Assembly (NCBI GenBank): GCA_032622095.1
Contig: CP136064.1
Coordinates: 135,981,954 to 136,045,953 of the forward strand
DNA length: 64,000 bases
Source of the DNA: Siphonodentalium dalli
Taxonomy: Eukaryota; Mollusca; Scaphopoda; Gadilida; Siphonodentaliidae
Direction of reading: 5' to 3'
Part shown: positions 23,560-34,599 of the stretch, piece by piece
Position numbering within the stretch: position 1 is the stretch's first letter
Layout: the number at the start of each line of letters is the position of its first letter
Notes under the pieces: generated by a model
Seen by the model: only the letters and a program-made list of their open reading frames with translations
Database searches by the model: none
What the model was told of the DNA's origin: nothing
Program-made: the position numbers and the translations under genes

Positions 23560-24980
23560 TGAAGTGCAGTCAAACAAGACCATTCCATGCTAAATAAGCC
23601 AACTAGTTCTTGGCTCTTGCAAACATATTTTAAGAATTACTATGTGGTGAAATAGTTGTCTGTGGCTCTGCGCTTATACAACTTTGTGATCACATTTTCA
23701 CAAATCTGTCACCCAAGGTAATTTCATACAAAATATAACTCTTTCATCAGGGCAGCCCGCTGTAGGCTGTAGGGGGGGGGGGGCAGATTAAAAATTAGGC
23801 TTCATCACAGCAGCCGGCTGTAGTGGGCAATTATGTCAAGCACAGGCATCCTATGTTTGAATCACAAACATATGGCAATTAAAGTTTATCTTATGTGGGG
23901 GATAATCTGGAGCATAGACAGGAAATATATAAACTTGGTTTTATCTAAAAAATTATAGAAATTAGTTTTATTCCTTTCCAAACAGGCATAGACCAAGCAA
24001 ACTAAATTTATTAACATATCCGGTGATAGTGATGGTGATATCCAGATGGTGAAGAATTTTCTGAGGATGAATTCTTTGAGAATTTTAATGTTTGTGTATT
24101 TGATATATTGTGTGCAGTTAGTAAATATCCAGAAAACAGCTTGTCTCTGATGATAAAAATCACAGTGGAGACTAAATTGATTACTCTAACTCTAGTGATA
24201 ATGAACTGTCTGACCTGGATTCAGAGCATGGAAGTAAAATAAGTAATTACTCTATAGTGGAGAATGTGACAGTGATTACAAGGATATGTGGAACATAAAT
24301 GAATACACAACTTGTTCATATATAAAGACCTATTTGTTGAGTTTATATACGTTTCCCCAGTTGATAAGGAATACCTTCATTTATAATGCTTCATTGGCTA
24401 ATTTTGTTATACATCACACCTGTAAAAGTATGTATATTAGTCGTTCAGCCACATAGGTGAAATTTGAGGTGTTGTTACCAAACCAAAGGACAAATTCTAA
24501 TCATGTTTTTCTCAAAGCTGAATGTCTATAGAAGATAAACAAGACAGTCAAAGACTGTGGGGTCGCTCACCAGACTGCAAAGAATGATAAGACTGGGACT
24601 CTTGAGACCATAACAGTCAGAACTTTTCATAATCACTTTAAAAGAAGTGGATCTAAACAGGATATGTGGCTAGAGAGGCTTCATGTCGATCAGTGAATAT
24701 CTACCTTTAAATCACCAATGGAACACTACAGATCACCCCCCCTCCAGCTCAACATATCCCCTCCTGACCAAGCTCCAGATTCCCAAGTCTTAGGTTGGAA
24801 TTTCACAACTGACATCTCAAACTTTCTCAATTGTTCGAAATTTCCAATCTCACAAGCACCTTTTTATAAACTATTTAGACATGTTTGAAGCCCAATTATC
24901 CATGAACCCGAAAACACCATACATATGTCAGATTAATCAGTCAGGTAGTTCCAAGGTAGATGTTTTAAGTGAAGTCCCCA
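23560..24980. other. Degenerate region with acidic reading-frame remnants
   Basis: Plus-strand frames such as YPDGEEFSEDEFFENFN (24039 onwards) and SSDNELSDLDSEHGSK (about 24190) look like the acidic N-terminus of a transposase, but are short and broken. A poly-G tract lies at 23772-23783. Nothing here can be assigned. Confidence 0.25.
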
Positions 24981-25560
24981 TAGCCCCGTCATTTCTTAAC
25001 AGGTTGACCTCATGTTAACAAATCTGAATCTCAGTCACTAAAGGATCCTCCATACTATATGTATAAAGCTAAAAAGTCCAACTACAGAGACATACAGTTA
25101 TGTCCCTGGTCCCACTCTATTTAATCTGGTGACCCCATCTGAATAAATTTGAATCCCAGACACCAAAGAACCCTTCATACTAAATATCAGTAAAATAGAC
25201 CTGATGGTCTGTGTGAAGGAAGCATATAAAGAGGAAAACTGTCCTTTGCTTGACCCCTAGTTGACCAGGTGACCCCATTTAAAACCAATGACCGCATTTG
25301 AAAAAAAATCTGAACTCCGGGTCACCCAAGGACTGTTCATACCAAATATGAACCCATTCAACATGATGGTACAGCAGAAGAAGTAGTTTTTAAGAATTAT
25401 TATGGAGGGCAAGAGTTATGGTCCTGCCTTCATAACCATTTGATAGAGTGACCTCATTTAAACAAATCTGAATGTAAGTCACCTAGGGAACATCCACACC
25501 AAATATGAACCCATTCAGTCTAGAGAAGATGTGAGCTCAAAAATTACATTTCATTGAACA
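24980..25560 (+). repeat. Pearl-like copy 5, no terminal hairpin
   Basis: Four diverged core modules (ACAAATCTGAA with CACC...AAATAT) end near 25540 without the GGAC run. They are followed by 17 C at 25574-25590. Confidence 0.6.
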
Positions 25561-26029
25561 AATCTGTAAATCACCCCCCCCCCCCCCCCCAACACAGTGG
25601 CGACATCCCTGCAAGAATATGACATACATGATTTATTTGAATGGCTATTGGCTCAACAAAATTACCATGACCTTGAAAGCCAGTGCATTCTCTTTTATAT
25701 GGGAGCATATATAAGAGAATGCACAAGCACAGGGTCTTCATTGCACTCACCAGCACAACTCTGGTCATGAAATGGTTAATATTAATAGTAAAAATAAACT
25801 TTATCTGTCAAACAGGTAATTTGTATCTGAGATAAACATGGGATAAAATTCCATTCATAAAGCACTATCAGCTACCAGAATGTCTGGGAGACCTGTTGAC
25901 ATGGAGATAATTAATGATGGCACAAACATTTTGCCCAGCAATACTAATGTATTGTGTTACTCCTACAGCTGTGATCAAAACAAGGATTTACATCCACACC
26001 TAAATATATAAACCCATTTGGTCTTTAAT

Positions 26030-27791
26030 ATGTATCTGGAGAAGAAAACAATTGATGGACGGATGGAGACATAATGACAGATGGATGGATGGGATAACAG
26101 TCTGACATAGAGACTGACAAATTCAATCCAATATACCCCCCAAGTTTTCTTTGCAAAATCAGGGTATAATGAGTTCAACTGGATACTGGTGGTTAAGAAC
26201 ATAATATTTGAAAAGCCAAGCCTGAACATATAGTGTCTGACATTTGCAGAATGAGGTCCCCAAAGGGTAATTTAATGACACAATCCTGCAATGCGGGCTA
26301 GCATCACCAAATTCACCCTCTGGGGACCTCATTCTGTGTAGGCTTCAACTGCTATGGGAGACATAGCATTAGATTGAAGTTCTCCAGTTAAAGTTGGTGA
26401 TGTGCACCCATTGGGCACCTCAATTATGCATTTTATATTCACAAATTAGGGGATATAGAAACTAAACAGAAGGGAAAAAGTAAGTAAAAATGTCAATTTA
26501 AGTGCCTATATACTTCCCAGAAGATGAGGCCTAAGCAGAATGAGGACCCTGGCTAGTGTATTTGGTGATGCTAGACTGCTGTGCAGGGTAGCATAACTAA
26601 ATTCACCCTCTGGGAACCTCATTCTGCAAATGCCAGACACACTAAATTCAGGTTGGAGAACAATAATTTGTGTTTATTTTATTTTAATAACACACATTAG
26701 CATGAGTGCTAGCTAAGCATTAGTTCACACAGGATCTGTCAGCCTGATAAACATCTCAATTGATGACTGTGTGTGTATTTATATTAACTCTCTCTCTGTC
26801 TGTAGCTAATACAATTGACTTAATCTGCTGGTGGGAGAGATCCTGTGAGTTATGAGATGAGATAGGGTGGAAGGCTGTTGGTTGGGGGCAGGGTGGGGTT
26901 CTGGGTCATGTGGGGGGAGGGTGATTTTTTTTTTGTATGTTAAATTGATCAAGGAGTTCCTGAATTTTTTATTATTTATTTTTTAATTATGGCCCTGGCT
27001 CCACCCCTATTTGACCCAGTGACCCCATTTGAACAAATCTGAAACCCAGTCATTCAATGACCCCCCATACCAAATATAAACTAAATCGGCATAATGGTTC
27101 AAGACAAGAAGTCGTTATAAGAATTACCAAGGAGGAATATAGTTATGGCCCTGGTTTCACAACTATTTGACACAGTGACCTCATTTGAACAAATCTGAAT
27201 GACAGTCACCTAGGGAACATCCACACCAAATATGATCAAAATGCAAAAATGTATTTTTTTTGTTTTTAGAGTTATGTCCCAGGCTCTGCCCCTATTTGAC
27301 CCAGTGACCCAATTTGAACAAATCTGATTCCCAGTCACCCAAGGTCCCTCAGTACCAAATATAAGCTAAATCGGCCCATTTTTTTTTTTTAGAAGAAGTC
27401 ATTGTTAGAATTACTATGAGTTATGGCCCTGGTTTCTCAACTAATTGACCGGGTGACCTCATTTGAACAAATCTGAACACCAGTCACCCAAGGACCCTCC
27501 ATACCAAATATTAGCTAAATCTATATGGACAAGAAGTTGTTGTAAGAATTACTATGGAGGAATCGAGTTATGGCCCTGGTTTCGCAACTATTTGACCCAG
27601 TGACCTCATTTGAACAAATCTGAATGAGAGTCACCTAGGGAACATCCACACCAAATATGAACCAATTCGGTATGATGGTTTCAGAGGAGAAGAAGTTTTT
27701 TTTTTAAATTGACGAACGGACGGACAGACGGACGGACGAGGAGTGATGACTATAGCTCCACCGGAGACTTCGTCTCAGGTGAGCTAAAAAG
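26030..27791 (+). repeat. Pearl-like dispersed element, longest copy 6
   Basis: 5' module (26040-26960), five core modules (starts near 26985, 27136, 27270, 27418 and 27568), GGACGGACAGACGGACGGAC run and hairpin ending GAGCTAAAAA. It is closely similar to 5565-7090 over its whole length. Confidence 0.8.
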
Positions 27792-28644
27792 CATGATAGC
27801 CAGTTCAATTCGGTAGCTTATTGTGAGAACATGGGTCATGAAGAACACGACCCCCTGACGACTAAACTTAGGCAAAATATTGGGGGTAGGGTTAGGTTAT
27901 CTGCCTCTGCCAAGTATATATTGGACATTTTGGGTCTGGATTGTGATATGAAATACCGGTACCAGAATATAATTTAGTATCACAAGGTCAAATAATCAAG
28001 TCACAACCACCGAGAAACTCCGATGACCTTTGGGGTTAAAGGTAATTCCAATGCTCAAATGGCAATTATCTAGCTAAGCAAATTACAGGCTCCAGCGATT
28101 GTGATTCCAAATTGGGTTTCATGGGCAATAATTAAATTATAATACCAATAAATGAGTTTTAATTAACAAACACATGCTTCTTTTGGTATCTTGTAAGCTT
28201 TTACAGTGCATATAGACAAAAAATAATAAAACAGAGGTCAAAGGTCACAGCAATTTAAACACCGCTATAGCTGCCTTTGTTTCCTTCATTAGAAATGGTC
28301 AGGTTTTGGTACATTATAATGTATAAGTGTGTTATATTAGAGTAGAATCTAATTTTAATAAAACGGTGGTTATTCATACATTACAATATATTCCGTATTT
28401 AGTGTACAGCATTACTTTGGAATCGGGAAGTTGAGCTTGTAGGCCTATGCATGTGTATTCAAACATGTATATACGCATCTTGATCACGGGTCCTGGTAAA
28501 GATCTCAGCTGAGTGCTCACGATATCTGCCTTTACGCGCTATGCCTATATTTATACACGCCTGATATACGTCAAGGAAGGCCATGCATTGTACTATAGAA
28601 TGTATACATGTAGGGGTAAGGCAAGTTCAGACAAGGTGGGGTTG
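27792..28644. other. No recognisable feature
   Basis: AT-rich unique sequence. I checked both strands for ESS2 N-terminal exons and saw none. Confidence 0.35.
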
Positions 28645-28757
28645 CAGTAGGGATCTGCGAATCGGGAACTTTGAATTGAATCGAATCTCGATATCGAATC
28701 TCCTTCCTGATATCAACATCGAATCGAATCAAATCACGAATCGAATCAGCCAGTGAT
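28645..28757. repeat. Possible hAT-type end with AATCGAATC repeats
   Basis: CAGTAGGGATCTGCGAATCG is followed by repeated AATCGAATC. Short repeats after CAG(T/G)... are seen at hAT ends. The partner end was not found. Confidence 0.3.
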
Positions 28758-29046
28758 TGACATTGTCTACCATCGGTGTCTCATGACAAAAAAAACCTAC
28801 AAAATTCACTAGATACTATATAACAATGTTTCCGTTGGAATTTGTGTGTGTTTCTTTTTTAGGAAAATTATGACATAGGCAAGTCACCCTCACTCTCATG
28901 GAGGGTTTGGGATATGTTGCATTGAATTTGTATCTGACAAAATGTCATGACGAACATGACACAAGAAGTGACAGTAAGACACTTAAAGACAGTTCAATCA
29001 ACATATCACAAACCCCATGAAATGGAAGTCACTTGTCCACATTTAA

Positions 29047-29150
29047 CTCTTTCAACCGACTGGCCGCAAAAGCGGCCATCCAGAAAACGTTTATATACCG
29101 ACTGGCCGCTTTTGCGGTCAGTAGTATTCAATGACGTCATAAACCTATGC
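29047..29150 (+). mobile_element. piggyBac-like left end with two palindromes
   Basis: TTAA (29043-29046) is followed by CTCTTTCAACCGACTGG, then GGCCGCAAAAGCGGCC (29062-29077) and GGCCGCTTTTGCGGTC (29104-29119), then TGACGTCA. The right end was not found; a hAT element is inserted at 29324. Confidence 0.6.
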
Positions 29151-29394
29151 AGCATGTTTATATATGTTATAACCATTGGTATATCCACTTATATCTATGT
29201 AAATGATCCCCAGAAACTTCAGCAGTGCCACGGGTGCATGTGTATGGTTTTGTTGGGGTAGAAAAATATGCGCACAGTGCAGAATTCAACAAACGTACAT
29301 TATTTGAAGTGTTCGCGTAACGTCAGTGTTCACGCTGGACCGAAAAAAAACTTTAGCCAAATGAAACAAGAGCTACGCTGGGCGTGCGGAAACT

Positions 29395-30240
29395 GGTAAA
29401 AAAGGGGCATAACTCTGGTAAAAATTGGCGGACGGAACTCAAATTTGAACTTGACCTGTGTTTTGGTGGGAGAAAGTAATATACCAAATTATCATTGAAT
29501 CCGATAAGCTCTAGTAAAGTTATCATCCGGACAACAAATTTCAGGGATTTTCTAAGTCAAATTACGTCAAATAAGGGGCATAACTCCGGTGAACTTGAGC
29601 TGTCTTTTCTCCTAATAAACCCACATACCAAATTTGATTGAAATCGGTTCATTCTAACTAAAGTTATCATTCGGACAACAAATTTCAGGGATTTTCTAAG
29701 TCAAATTACGTCAAAAAAGGGGCCATAACTCTCGCAAACATTATCGGATTAAAACGAAATTCGGACTTGAGCTGTATTTTGATATATGTAATCCACAAAA
29801 AAACGGGTTTTGCGTATAAACATTCCAAAATCGAGTTATCATCTGGAAACCAAAAAACATAAGAAAAACTGAATTTTCTGAGTCGAAAAAGGAGCATAAC
29901 TCTGCCAAAAATGGTCGGACAGAACCCAAGTTCGAACTTGACCTGTGTTTTGGTGGGAGAAAGTAATATACCAAATTTGGATTCATTCCGATAAACTATA
30001 CTAAAGTTATCATCCGGACAACAAATTTCAAGGATTTTCTAAGTCAAAAAACGTTAAATAAGGGGCATAACTCCGGTGAAAATTGGCGGGCGGAACCCAA
30101 ATTCGAACTTGAACTTACTTTTCGGCTAATAAACCCACATACCAAATTTTACTAATTTTGGTTCACTCTCACTAAAGTTATCATCCGGACAACAGGTTAC
30201 TATAATACGGCCTATTTTTCAAAAGGGCGTATAAAAAACT
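29395..30240 (+). repeat. Third pearl-like family: five modules inside the hAT element
   Basis: Modules start with AAGGGGCATAACTCYGG near 29399, 29575, 29718, 29889 and 30060. Each continues with TCGAACTTGACCTGTGTTTT- and AAAGTTATCATCCGGACAAC-type segments. No hairpin is seen at this end. Confidence 0.6.
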
Positions 30241-30321
30241 TTAGCCAAATTGTTTTTGGCCAAATTAAATCATCTTTTTCTGGTCTGTTCACAATTAATG
30301 ACTAAAATATTTGTTTTAAAC

Positions 30322-30327
30322 TTTATT
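30322..30327 (-). terminator. Poly(A) signal AATAAA of the hAT zinc-finger gene
   Basis: Reads AATAAA on the minus strand, about 75 bp after the stop codon at 30403. Confidence 0.5.
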
Positions 30328-30402
30328 TGTTATACTCAGAATGAAAACATAATTAAAACAACACAAAAACAACTTTAAAATCAATATTATACGAACATAT
30401 CA

Positions 30403-32229
30403 TCACATAACACACAGGCAGATCAATTTATTTAAAACATTAATATAAAAAATACGACGGGATTTCACGTCGGACCATGCGCAGAAAGCCCGGTGAAAAT
30501 CGAATTCAGAAATAGCTAGAACGTTGTTTCCCTGGTCGATGCATAATTCGTTGAGGTCTGGGAGGAGGCTGTTCGGAAGATGGTGCTTTGCTAAGAAGTA
30601 CGCATTTTTCATAGCGGAGACGATGGACTCTTCTGCTTTGACTATAGTTGCTCTTTGTATTTGCTTCATGTTTTTACTCTCTTTAACCATCTCTTCGGAT
30701 GAACTATGGGAGTTGTTACCTGAAACGAAATTCGCAAACATTAAACTAACACATTCTATATAATTATAATCACATAAATCCGCCAAACTAATTGTAACAA
30801 GTGCACCGCTGGGCGGAGGTAACGCCCCCGACTGTACAATCAGAGAGGATTTTACTTATTTTTGTGCAAATGCTTATTAAATGGCACTTTGTAAAGTTAT
30901 GTTATTCATGAGTAAACAATCCAAAATCAAGTTATCATCTGGAAACCAAAAAAAGTAGCAGAAAACCTGAATTTTCTAAGTCCAAAAAGGGGCGTAACTC
31001 TGGAAAAAATGGGCGGACGAAACCGCAGTTATGGGGAAATCTTGTCCCCCCGGCTGGTCTATTAGCATACCAAAGATCAACTGAATTGAGTTAGCGAAAC
31101 CAAAGTTATGAGTTGAAACGTTTGTACGGACAATTTTTTAAGTCCAAAAAGGGGCGTAACTCTGGAAAAAATGGGCGGATGAAACCGCAGTTATGGGGAA
31201 ATCTTGTCCCCCTGGCTGGTCTATTAGCATACCATAGATCAACTGAATTGAGTTAGCGAAACCAAAGTTATGAGTTGAAACGTTCGTACGGACGGACGGA
31301 CGGACGGACGGAAGGACGGACGGAAGGACGGACGGAAGGACGGACGGACGGACGGAGGGCTCCACTATATACCCCCAAATCTCCATCGGAGATCGGGGGC
31401 ATAATAACCCTATGTCGACATTATTGACACCATAGCATGACGGCCGCTAACAATGGCTTATTATAGTAAGGTGTTAACTGGTGAATATCTATTGTATTCA
31501 AATCTTTTATGAAGTTAAGCCAGGGATACATTTAATGACACACATTGCGCAAACCACTGAGTTAAGAACTGCTCTTCTATCACCAACAAAGCAGACGGCT
31601 TAATTAATTACATAACCAGTATACAGCTTATACGTTTTGATGATTAGGCTAAATGTTAAATGTCTGATCCTCATTTCCATACATTATCTCTTCTATATAT
31701 ATTTGTATATTTGTATCATCTGTATATTATGTTAGATTTGGAAATAAAATTATGTTTACACTAAATGTTAGAGCTTACCTTTTGCTGTCTCGTGAAGTTT
31801 GATCACGTGCAGTTTCAATGTGGTGCAGCCAGCCACGAAAAGATTACTCACGCCAGCCTGAATGCACACACTACAGAACATCACACCCTTCCCATTGTCA
31901 TACGTCAACCAAGGTCTATTCATCGTCCACACGTCTCTAAAAGCACGTTTCGTCAACGGAGAGCCCAATGTCTGAACATCAGAAGTCTTTTTAGGCGTCA
32001 GTAAATTAATGTCATTCGGTCTCGTCGTATTCAGTAGTGCTTCGTCAGGTTCGTTCGTCTGTTCAGTAACTTCCTCACATCTACTAACGTCATTTCGTAT
32101 GTCAGTTAGAGGACACTCAGTCTGTGGTATAGAAGGCAATGTCTGTCTTTGTCGGAAAAAGTCAGTCAGTTTTTTTGTCTTCACCGGGCGTCCTGATGTG
32201 GCATTCGGTAGCTTGCATTTATTACTCAT
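30403..32229 (-). CDS. hAT-encoded BED-like zinc-finger protein, two exons, short form
   Basis: Exon 1 is 31779-32229 (ATG at 32229, donor AAAAG/GTAAGC). Exon 2 is 30403-30719 (acceptor TTTCGTTTCAG). The exons join in frame through a split glycine codon and give 255 residues and a stop. Exon 1 has a basic start and KLTDFFRQR, a Ser/Thr-rich linker, then KRAFRDVWTMNRPWLTYD, FCSVC and HVIKLHE, a C-x2-C...H-x4-H finger as in C17orf113/ZNF862-type hAT-derived proteins. Exon 2 has IVKAEESIVSAMKNAYFLAK and PDLNELCIDQG, which also match that family. Family members are usually over 600 residues and carry a transposase fold and dimerisation region; here both are absent. It lies inside a complete hAT element. 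It could be a truncated transposase or a DNA-binding regulator of the element. Confidence 0.65.
30950..31400 (+). repeat. Pearl-like end: two modules, (GGAC)n and terminal hairpin
   Basis: Two copies of a module of about 160 bp (AAAAAGGGGCGTAACTCTGG at about 30983 and 31145) are followed by (GGAC)/(GGAAGGAC) repeats at 31284-31354. A stem-loop CCCCCAAATCTCC/GGAGATCGGGGG lies at 31372-31399. It sits in the intron of the hAT gene. Confidence 0.75.
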
Positions 32230-32289
32230 TGTGGAAATTGTGAATGATGGATACTATTCCGATCTGCCTATTTATTGGACATTACAAAA

Positions 32290-32520
32290 ACACCTTAAAA
32301 CAGCAGCAGTATCACTAGTTAATCACCTATTCATTGTGCTCACCGATGACAACTCTCTTCAAAGCATACATGTACATGTTTCGTATTGTTTACATAGTCG
32401 GTGTCATCGACGGCGTATAAACAAAAAATCATTCGTTAAAACAACAGCGTCACCACTAGGTATTCACCTATTAATTATGCTCACTGATAACAACTCTCTT
32501 CAAAGCATATATATAAACAA
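32290..32520. repeat. 141-bp tandem duplication upstream of the hAT gene
   Basis: ACAACTCTCTTCAAAGCATA with its preceding 60 bp is repeated about 141 bp apart (around 32296 and 32437). It lies just upstream of the minus-strand ATG, so it may be regulatory; this is inference. Confidence 0.55.
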
Positions 32521-33339
32521 AAATACTGATCAGATGTCAATCAGTTGTATAATGTTCCCTTTGTACAGCCGCCACACGGAACGATATTTCATAAGTACGA
32601 AAATAACGAAATACCGGTACTTTCGTCACCTAACTTCGTCTTGAATGTTGATCTATTGAGCGCTTTTATTAATTAGCTTTCTGACTCCATGATTTCCGTC
32701 TCCATTTTGGGTCAAAAAAAGTTTAGCCAAAAGTTCAGCCAAATGAAATTTTTATTAGCCAAATTCGAAAAAGATTAGCCATTGGCTAATTTGGCCCGCC
32801 CTCGCGTCCGCGGTTTCCCACTCTTTGGGCGAAAAGCGGGAACGAGAAATCTCCCGTCGGGGAGTGAGATTCGTGAGTCGGGCCTCCGAGGCGAAAAGTC
32901 ATTGCACGGGCGAGAGGAAGGGGTTAAAATAACAGTAAAGGGCAGTGTGGGTTTATATATATGTAACTTAAGCTTAGATATTTCCACGGACAGACGGCTA
33001 GACGGACATATATATATCGATGGCTAGACAAAGTCTGTTCAGTATAACCCTATTTCCGCCCCCGCCCCCAATATATTTTAGACAGCGTGAACACTGCGTA
33101 ACGTTCTACATTGTTGCGCGGTTCGCAGGATTGTAGAAAGACACCATTTCGCATCCATTTCGATGATTCTTCTAGGTTTAAATTATTCTTGTATACATAA
33201 TCAGTGTTCTGGCATATGTGAGGAAGGTGCAGTTACTTATTGGGTCGATTTGTCTCGCGCATATGCATAGGATACAATCACATCAAGGATCCCCATAGTA
33301 GATCAATTTTCATTATACAGCTGCACGTTTCGGAATGCT

Positions 33340-33425
33340 GGACGTTTCGGCACCTGGACGTTTCGGCACCCGTGTTTGTGATTCGGCACACGATTGTTCG
33401 GCACTTCGGACGTTTCGGCACCTGA
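33340..33425 (+). repeat. GGACGTTTCGGCACC minisatellite
   Basis: Three good and two degenerate copies of GGACGTTTCGGCACC in about 85 bp. Confidence 0.7.
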
Positions 33426-33576
33426 TTATTTTCGGACCAACGAAACTACAGATGATGAATAAAATGGATTCTTTATTTCAATAAAATGTTATAATGGAAC
33501 ACATGATAACGATGTTGGTGAACATAACGAATTTATGAACTCACGAAAAAGACATAAATGGCTGAACCACGAACAT

Positions 33577-33788
33577 TTATACAAACGAATTTAAAGCCAT
33601 CCACAGTATCTGTTTTTGTTCCTGTTTTAATAATTCATTCCGCAGTTCCTCAGATGCTACTGTTAACTTAGGAAGACTGGATTTGTTCTGGCTTTCCCTT
33701 TGCGGTTTCGATGAAGACTTGAACATCCGTCCAGATGAATAATAGATCGTTCCAGTGTATGATTTTATAACTCAACGGGAGAAACCAT
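33577..33788 (-). CDS. Possible 3' exon of an unidentified transposon gene
   Basis: On the minus strand an open frame from 33788 has its first ATG at 33724-33726 and stops at TAA 33577-33579. It encodes MFKSSSKPQRESQNKSSLPK and then an amphipathic stretch, EELRNELLKQEQKQILWMAL. AATAAA follows on the minus strand at about 33472. The composition and the polyadenylation signal fit a last exon. I do not recognise the family. It may belong with the frame at 34306-34578. Confidence 0.3.
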
Positions 33789-33879
33789 TCAGAATAGCAT
33801 GGGTTAACATAGCGTATTTCAAGATGCACAATGTTTACTCATATATCGACATGTGGCCGTTCTACCACGAGCCTGATGC

Positions 33880-34320
33880 TGCGGCGTCGATGTGAAAATT
33901 ATGTTGGTCAATTCGCTACGTCAAATTATGTTAGCTCTCTGAACAGACAACATTGTCTGTTCGCGATAAATAAGATGGTCATCAATACTGATATTGCTAA
34001 GACACCCACATACTACACGAGGGGAAGAATCTTGAAGTAAAGACACTTTTATCACGAGTCTGGTGGTGTGTAGTCGATTTGAAAATTCCGTGGTCGATTC
34101 GCTACGTCATACTATCATAGTTCTCTGAACAGATAGCCCTGCCTGTTACCGATGTATAAGAGGTCCATCAGTACCTGGTATACTCACATATTGCACCCGA
34201 GTGAGGAGCTTGAAGTCCAGACTCTTATATCAAGGGGCTGTTGATGTCGTGTCGATGTGAGAATCAAATTGGTCGATAGCGCCTACGTAATAACATGCTA
34301 GCTCTCTAAACAGACCATCC
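33880..34320. repeat. About 190-bp tandem repeat, 2.4 copies
   Basis: Starts near 33888, 34078 and 34255 share GTCGATTCGCTACGTCA-like and TCTCTGAACAGA segments. Confidence 0.65.
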
Positions 34321-34578
34321 AGTACTTTTCTGCAACCGCTCAAGATCTTTTTTCAAAATAAAGCGTTGCCGACATTTTCGATGATATTGAACGTCTGTTT
34401 GTTTGTACATTACCATCGCTGCCGAAATCAGAGTCTGCCAAAATTCTACGTCTTTAGGTAGTGTTATATTCTTTTGAGCACTTGGATAACTGGTGTAATG
34501 TATAATGCATTCATGGGTGTCCACAATTTTTCTCTTTTTCTTGACTGGCGTATATAAATCAGCATCTAAGCCATCCAA
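34306..34578 (-). CDS. Possible first exon of an unidentified Cys/His protein
   Basis: An ATG at 34576-34578 opens a 90-residue frame. It has a basic motif VKKKRKIVD (a likely nuclear signal), then HECIIHY and YHRKCRQRFILKKDLERLQK. The Cys/His pattern and the run to 'LERL' resemble the N-terminus of multi-copy mollusc proteins of unknown function, likely transposon-encoded. The frame runs into the 190-bp repeats and stops at 34306, so its end is probably not original. No function can be given. Confidence 0.35.
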   Translation of the reverse strand: MDGLDADLYTPVKKKRKIVDTHECIIHYTSYPSAQKNITLPKDVEFWQTLISAAMVMYKQTDVQYHRKCRQRFILKKDLERLQKSTGWSV

Positions 34579-34599
34579 TCCGATTCGTTACAGGTATCC

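Larger units (their letters stand above)
29324..33096 (-). mobile_element. Complete hAT element, 3773 bp, 8-bp target duplication
   Basis: The element begins CAGTGTTCACGCTG and ends CAGCGTGAACACTG, a perfect 14-bp inverted repeat. It is flanked by CGTAACGT on both sides (29316-29323 and 33097-33104). An 8-bp duplication and a CA(G)TG start are diagnostic of the hAT superfamily. Inside are two pearl-like segments (29399-30240 and 30950-31400) and a minus-strand two-exon gene (30403-32229) coding for a BED-like zinc-finger protein but no hAT catalytic core. The gene's orientation sets the strand. The intact ends and perfect duplication suggest a fairly recent insertion. Confidence 0.85.
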
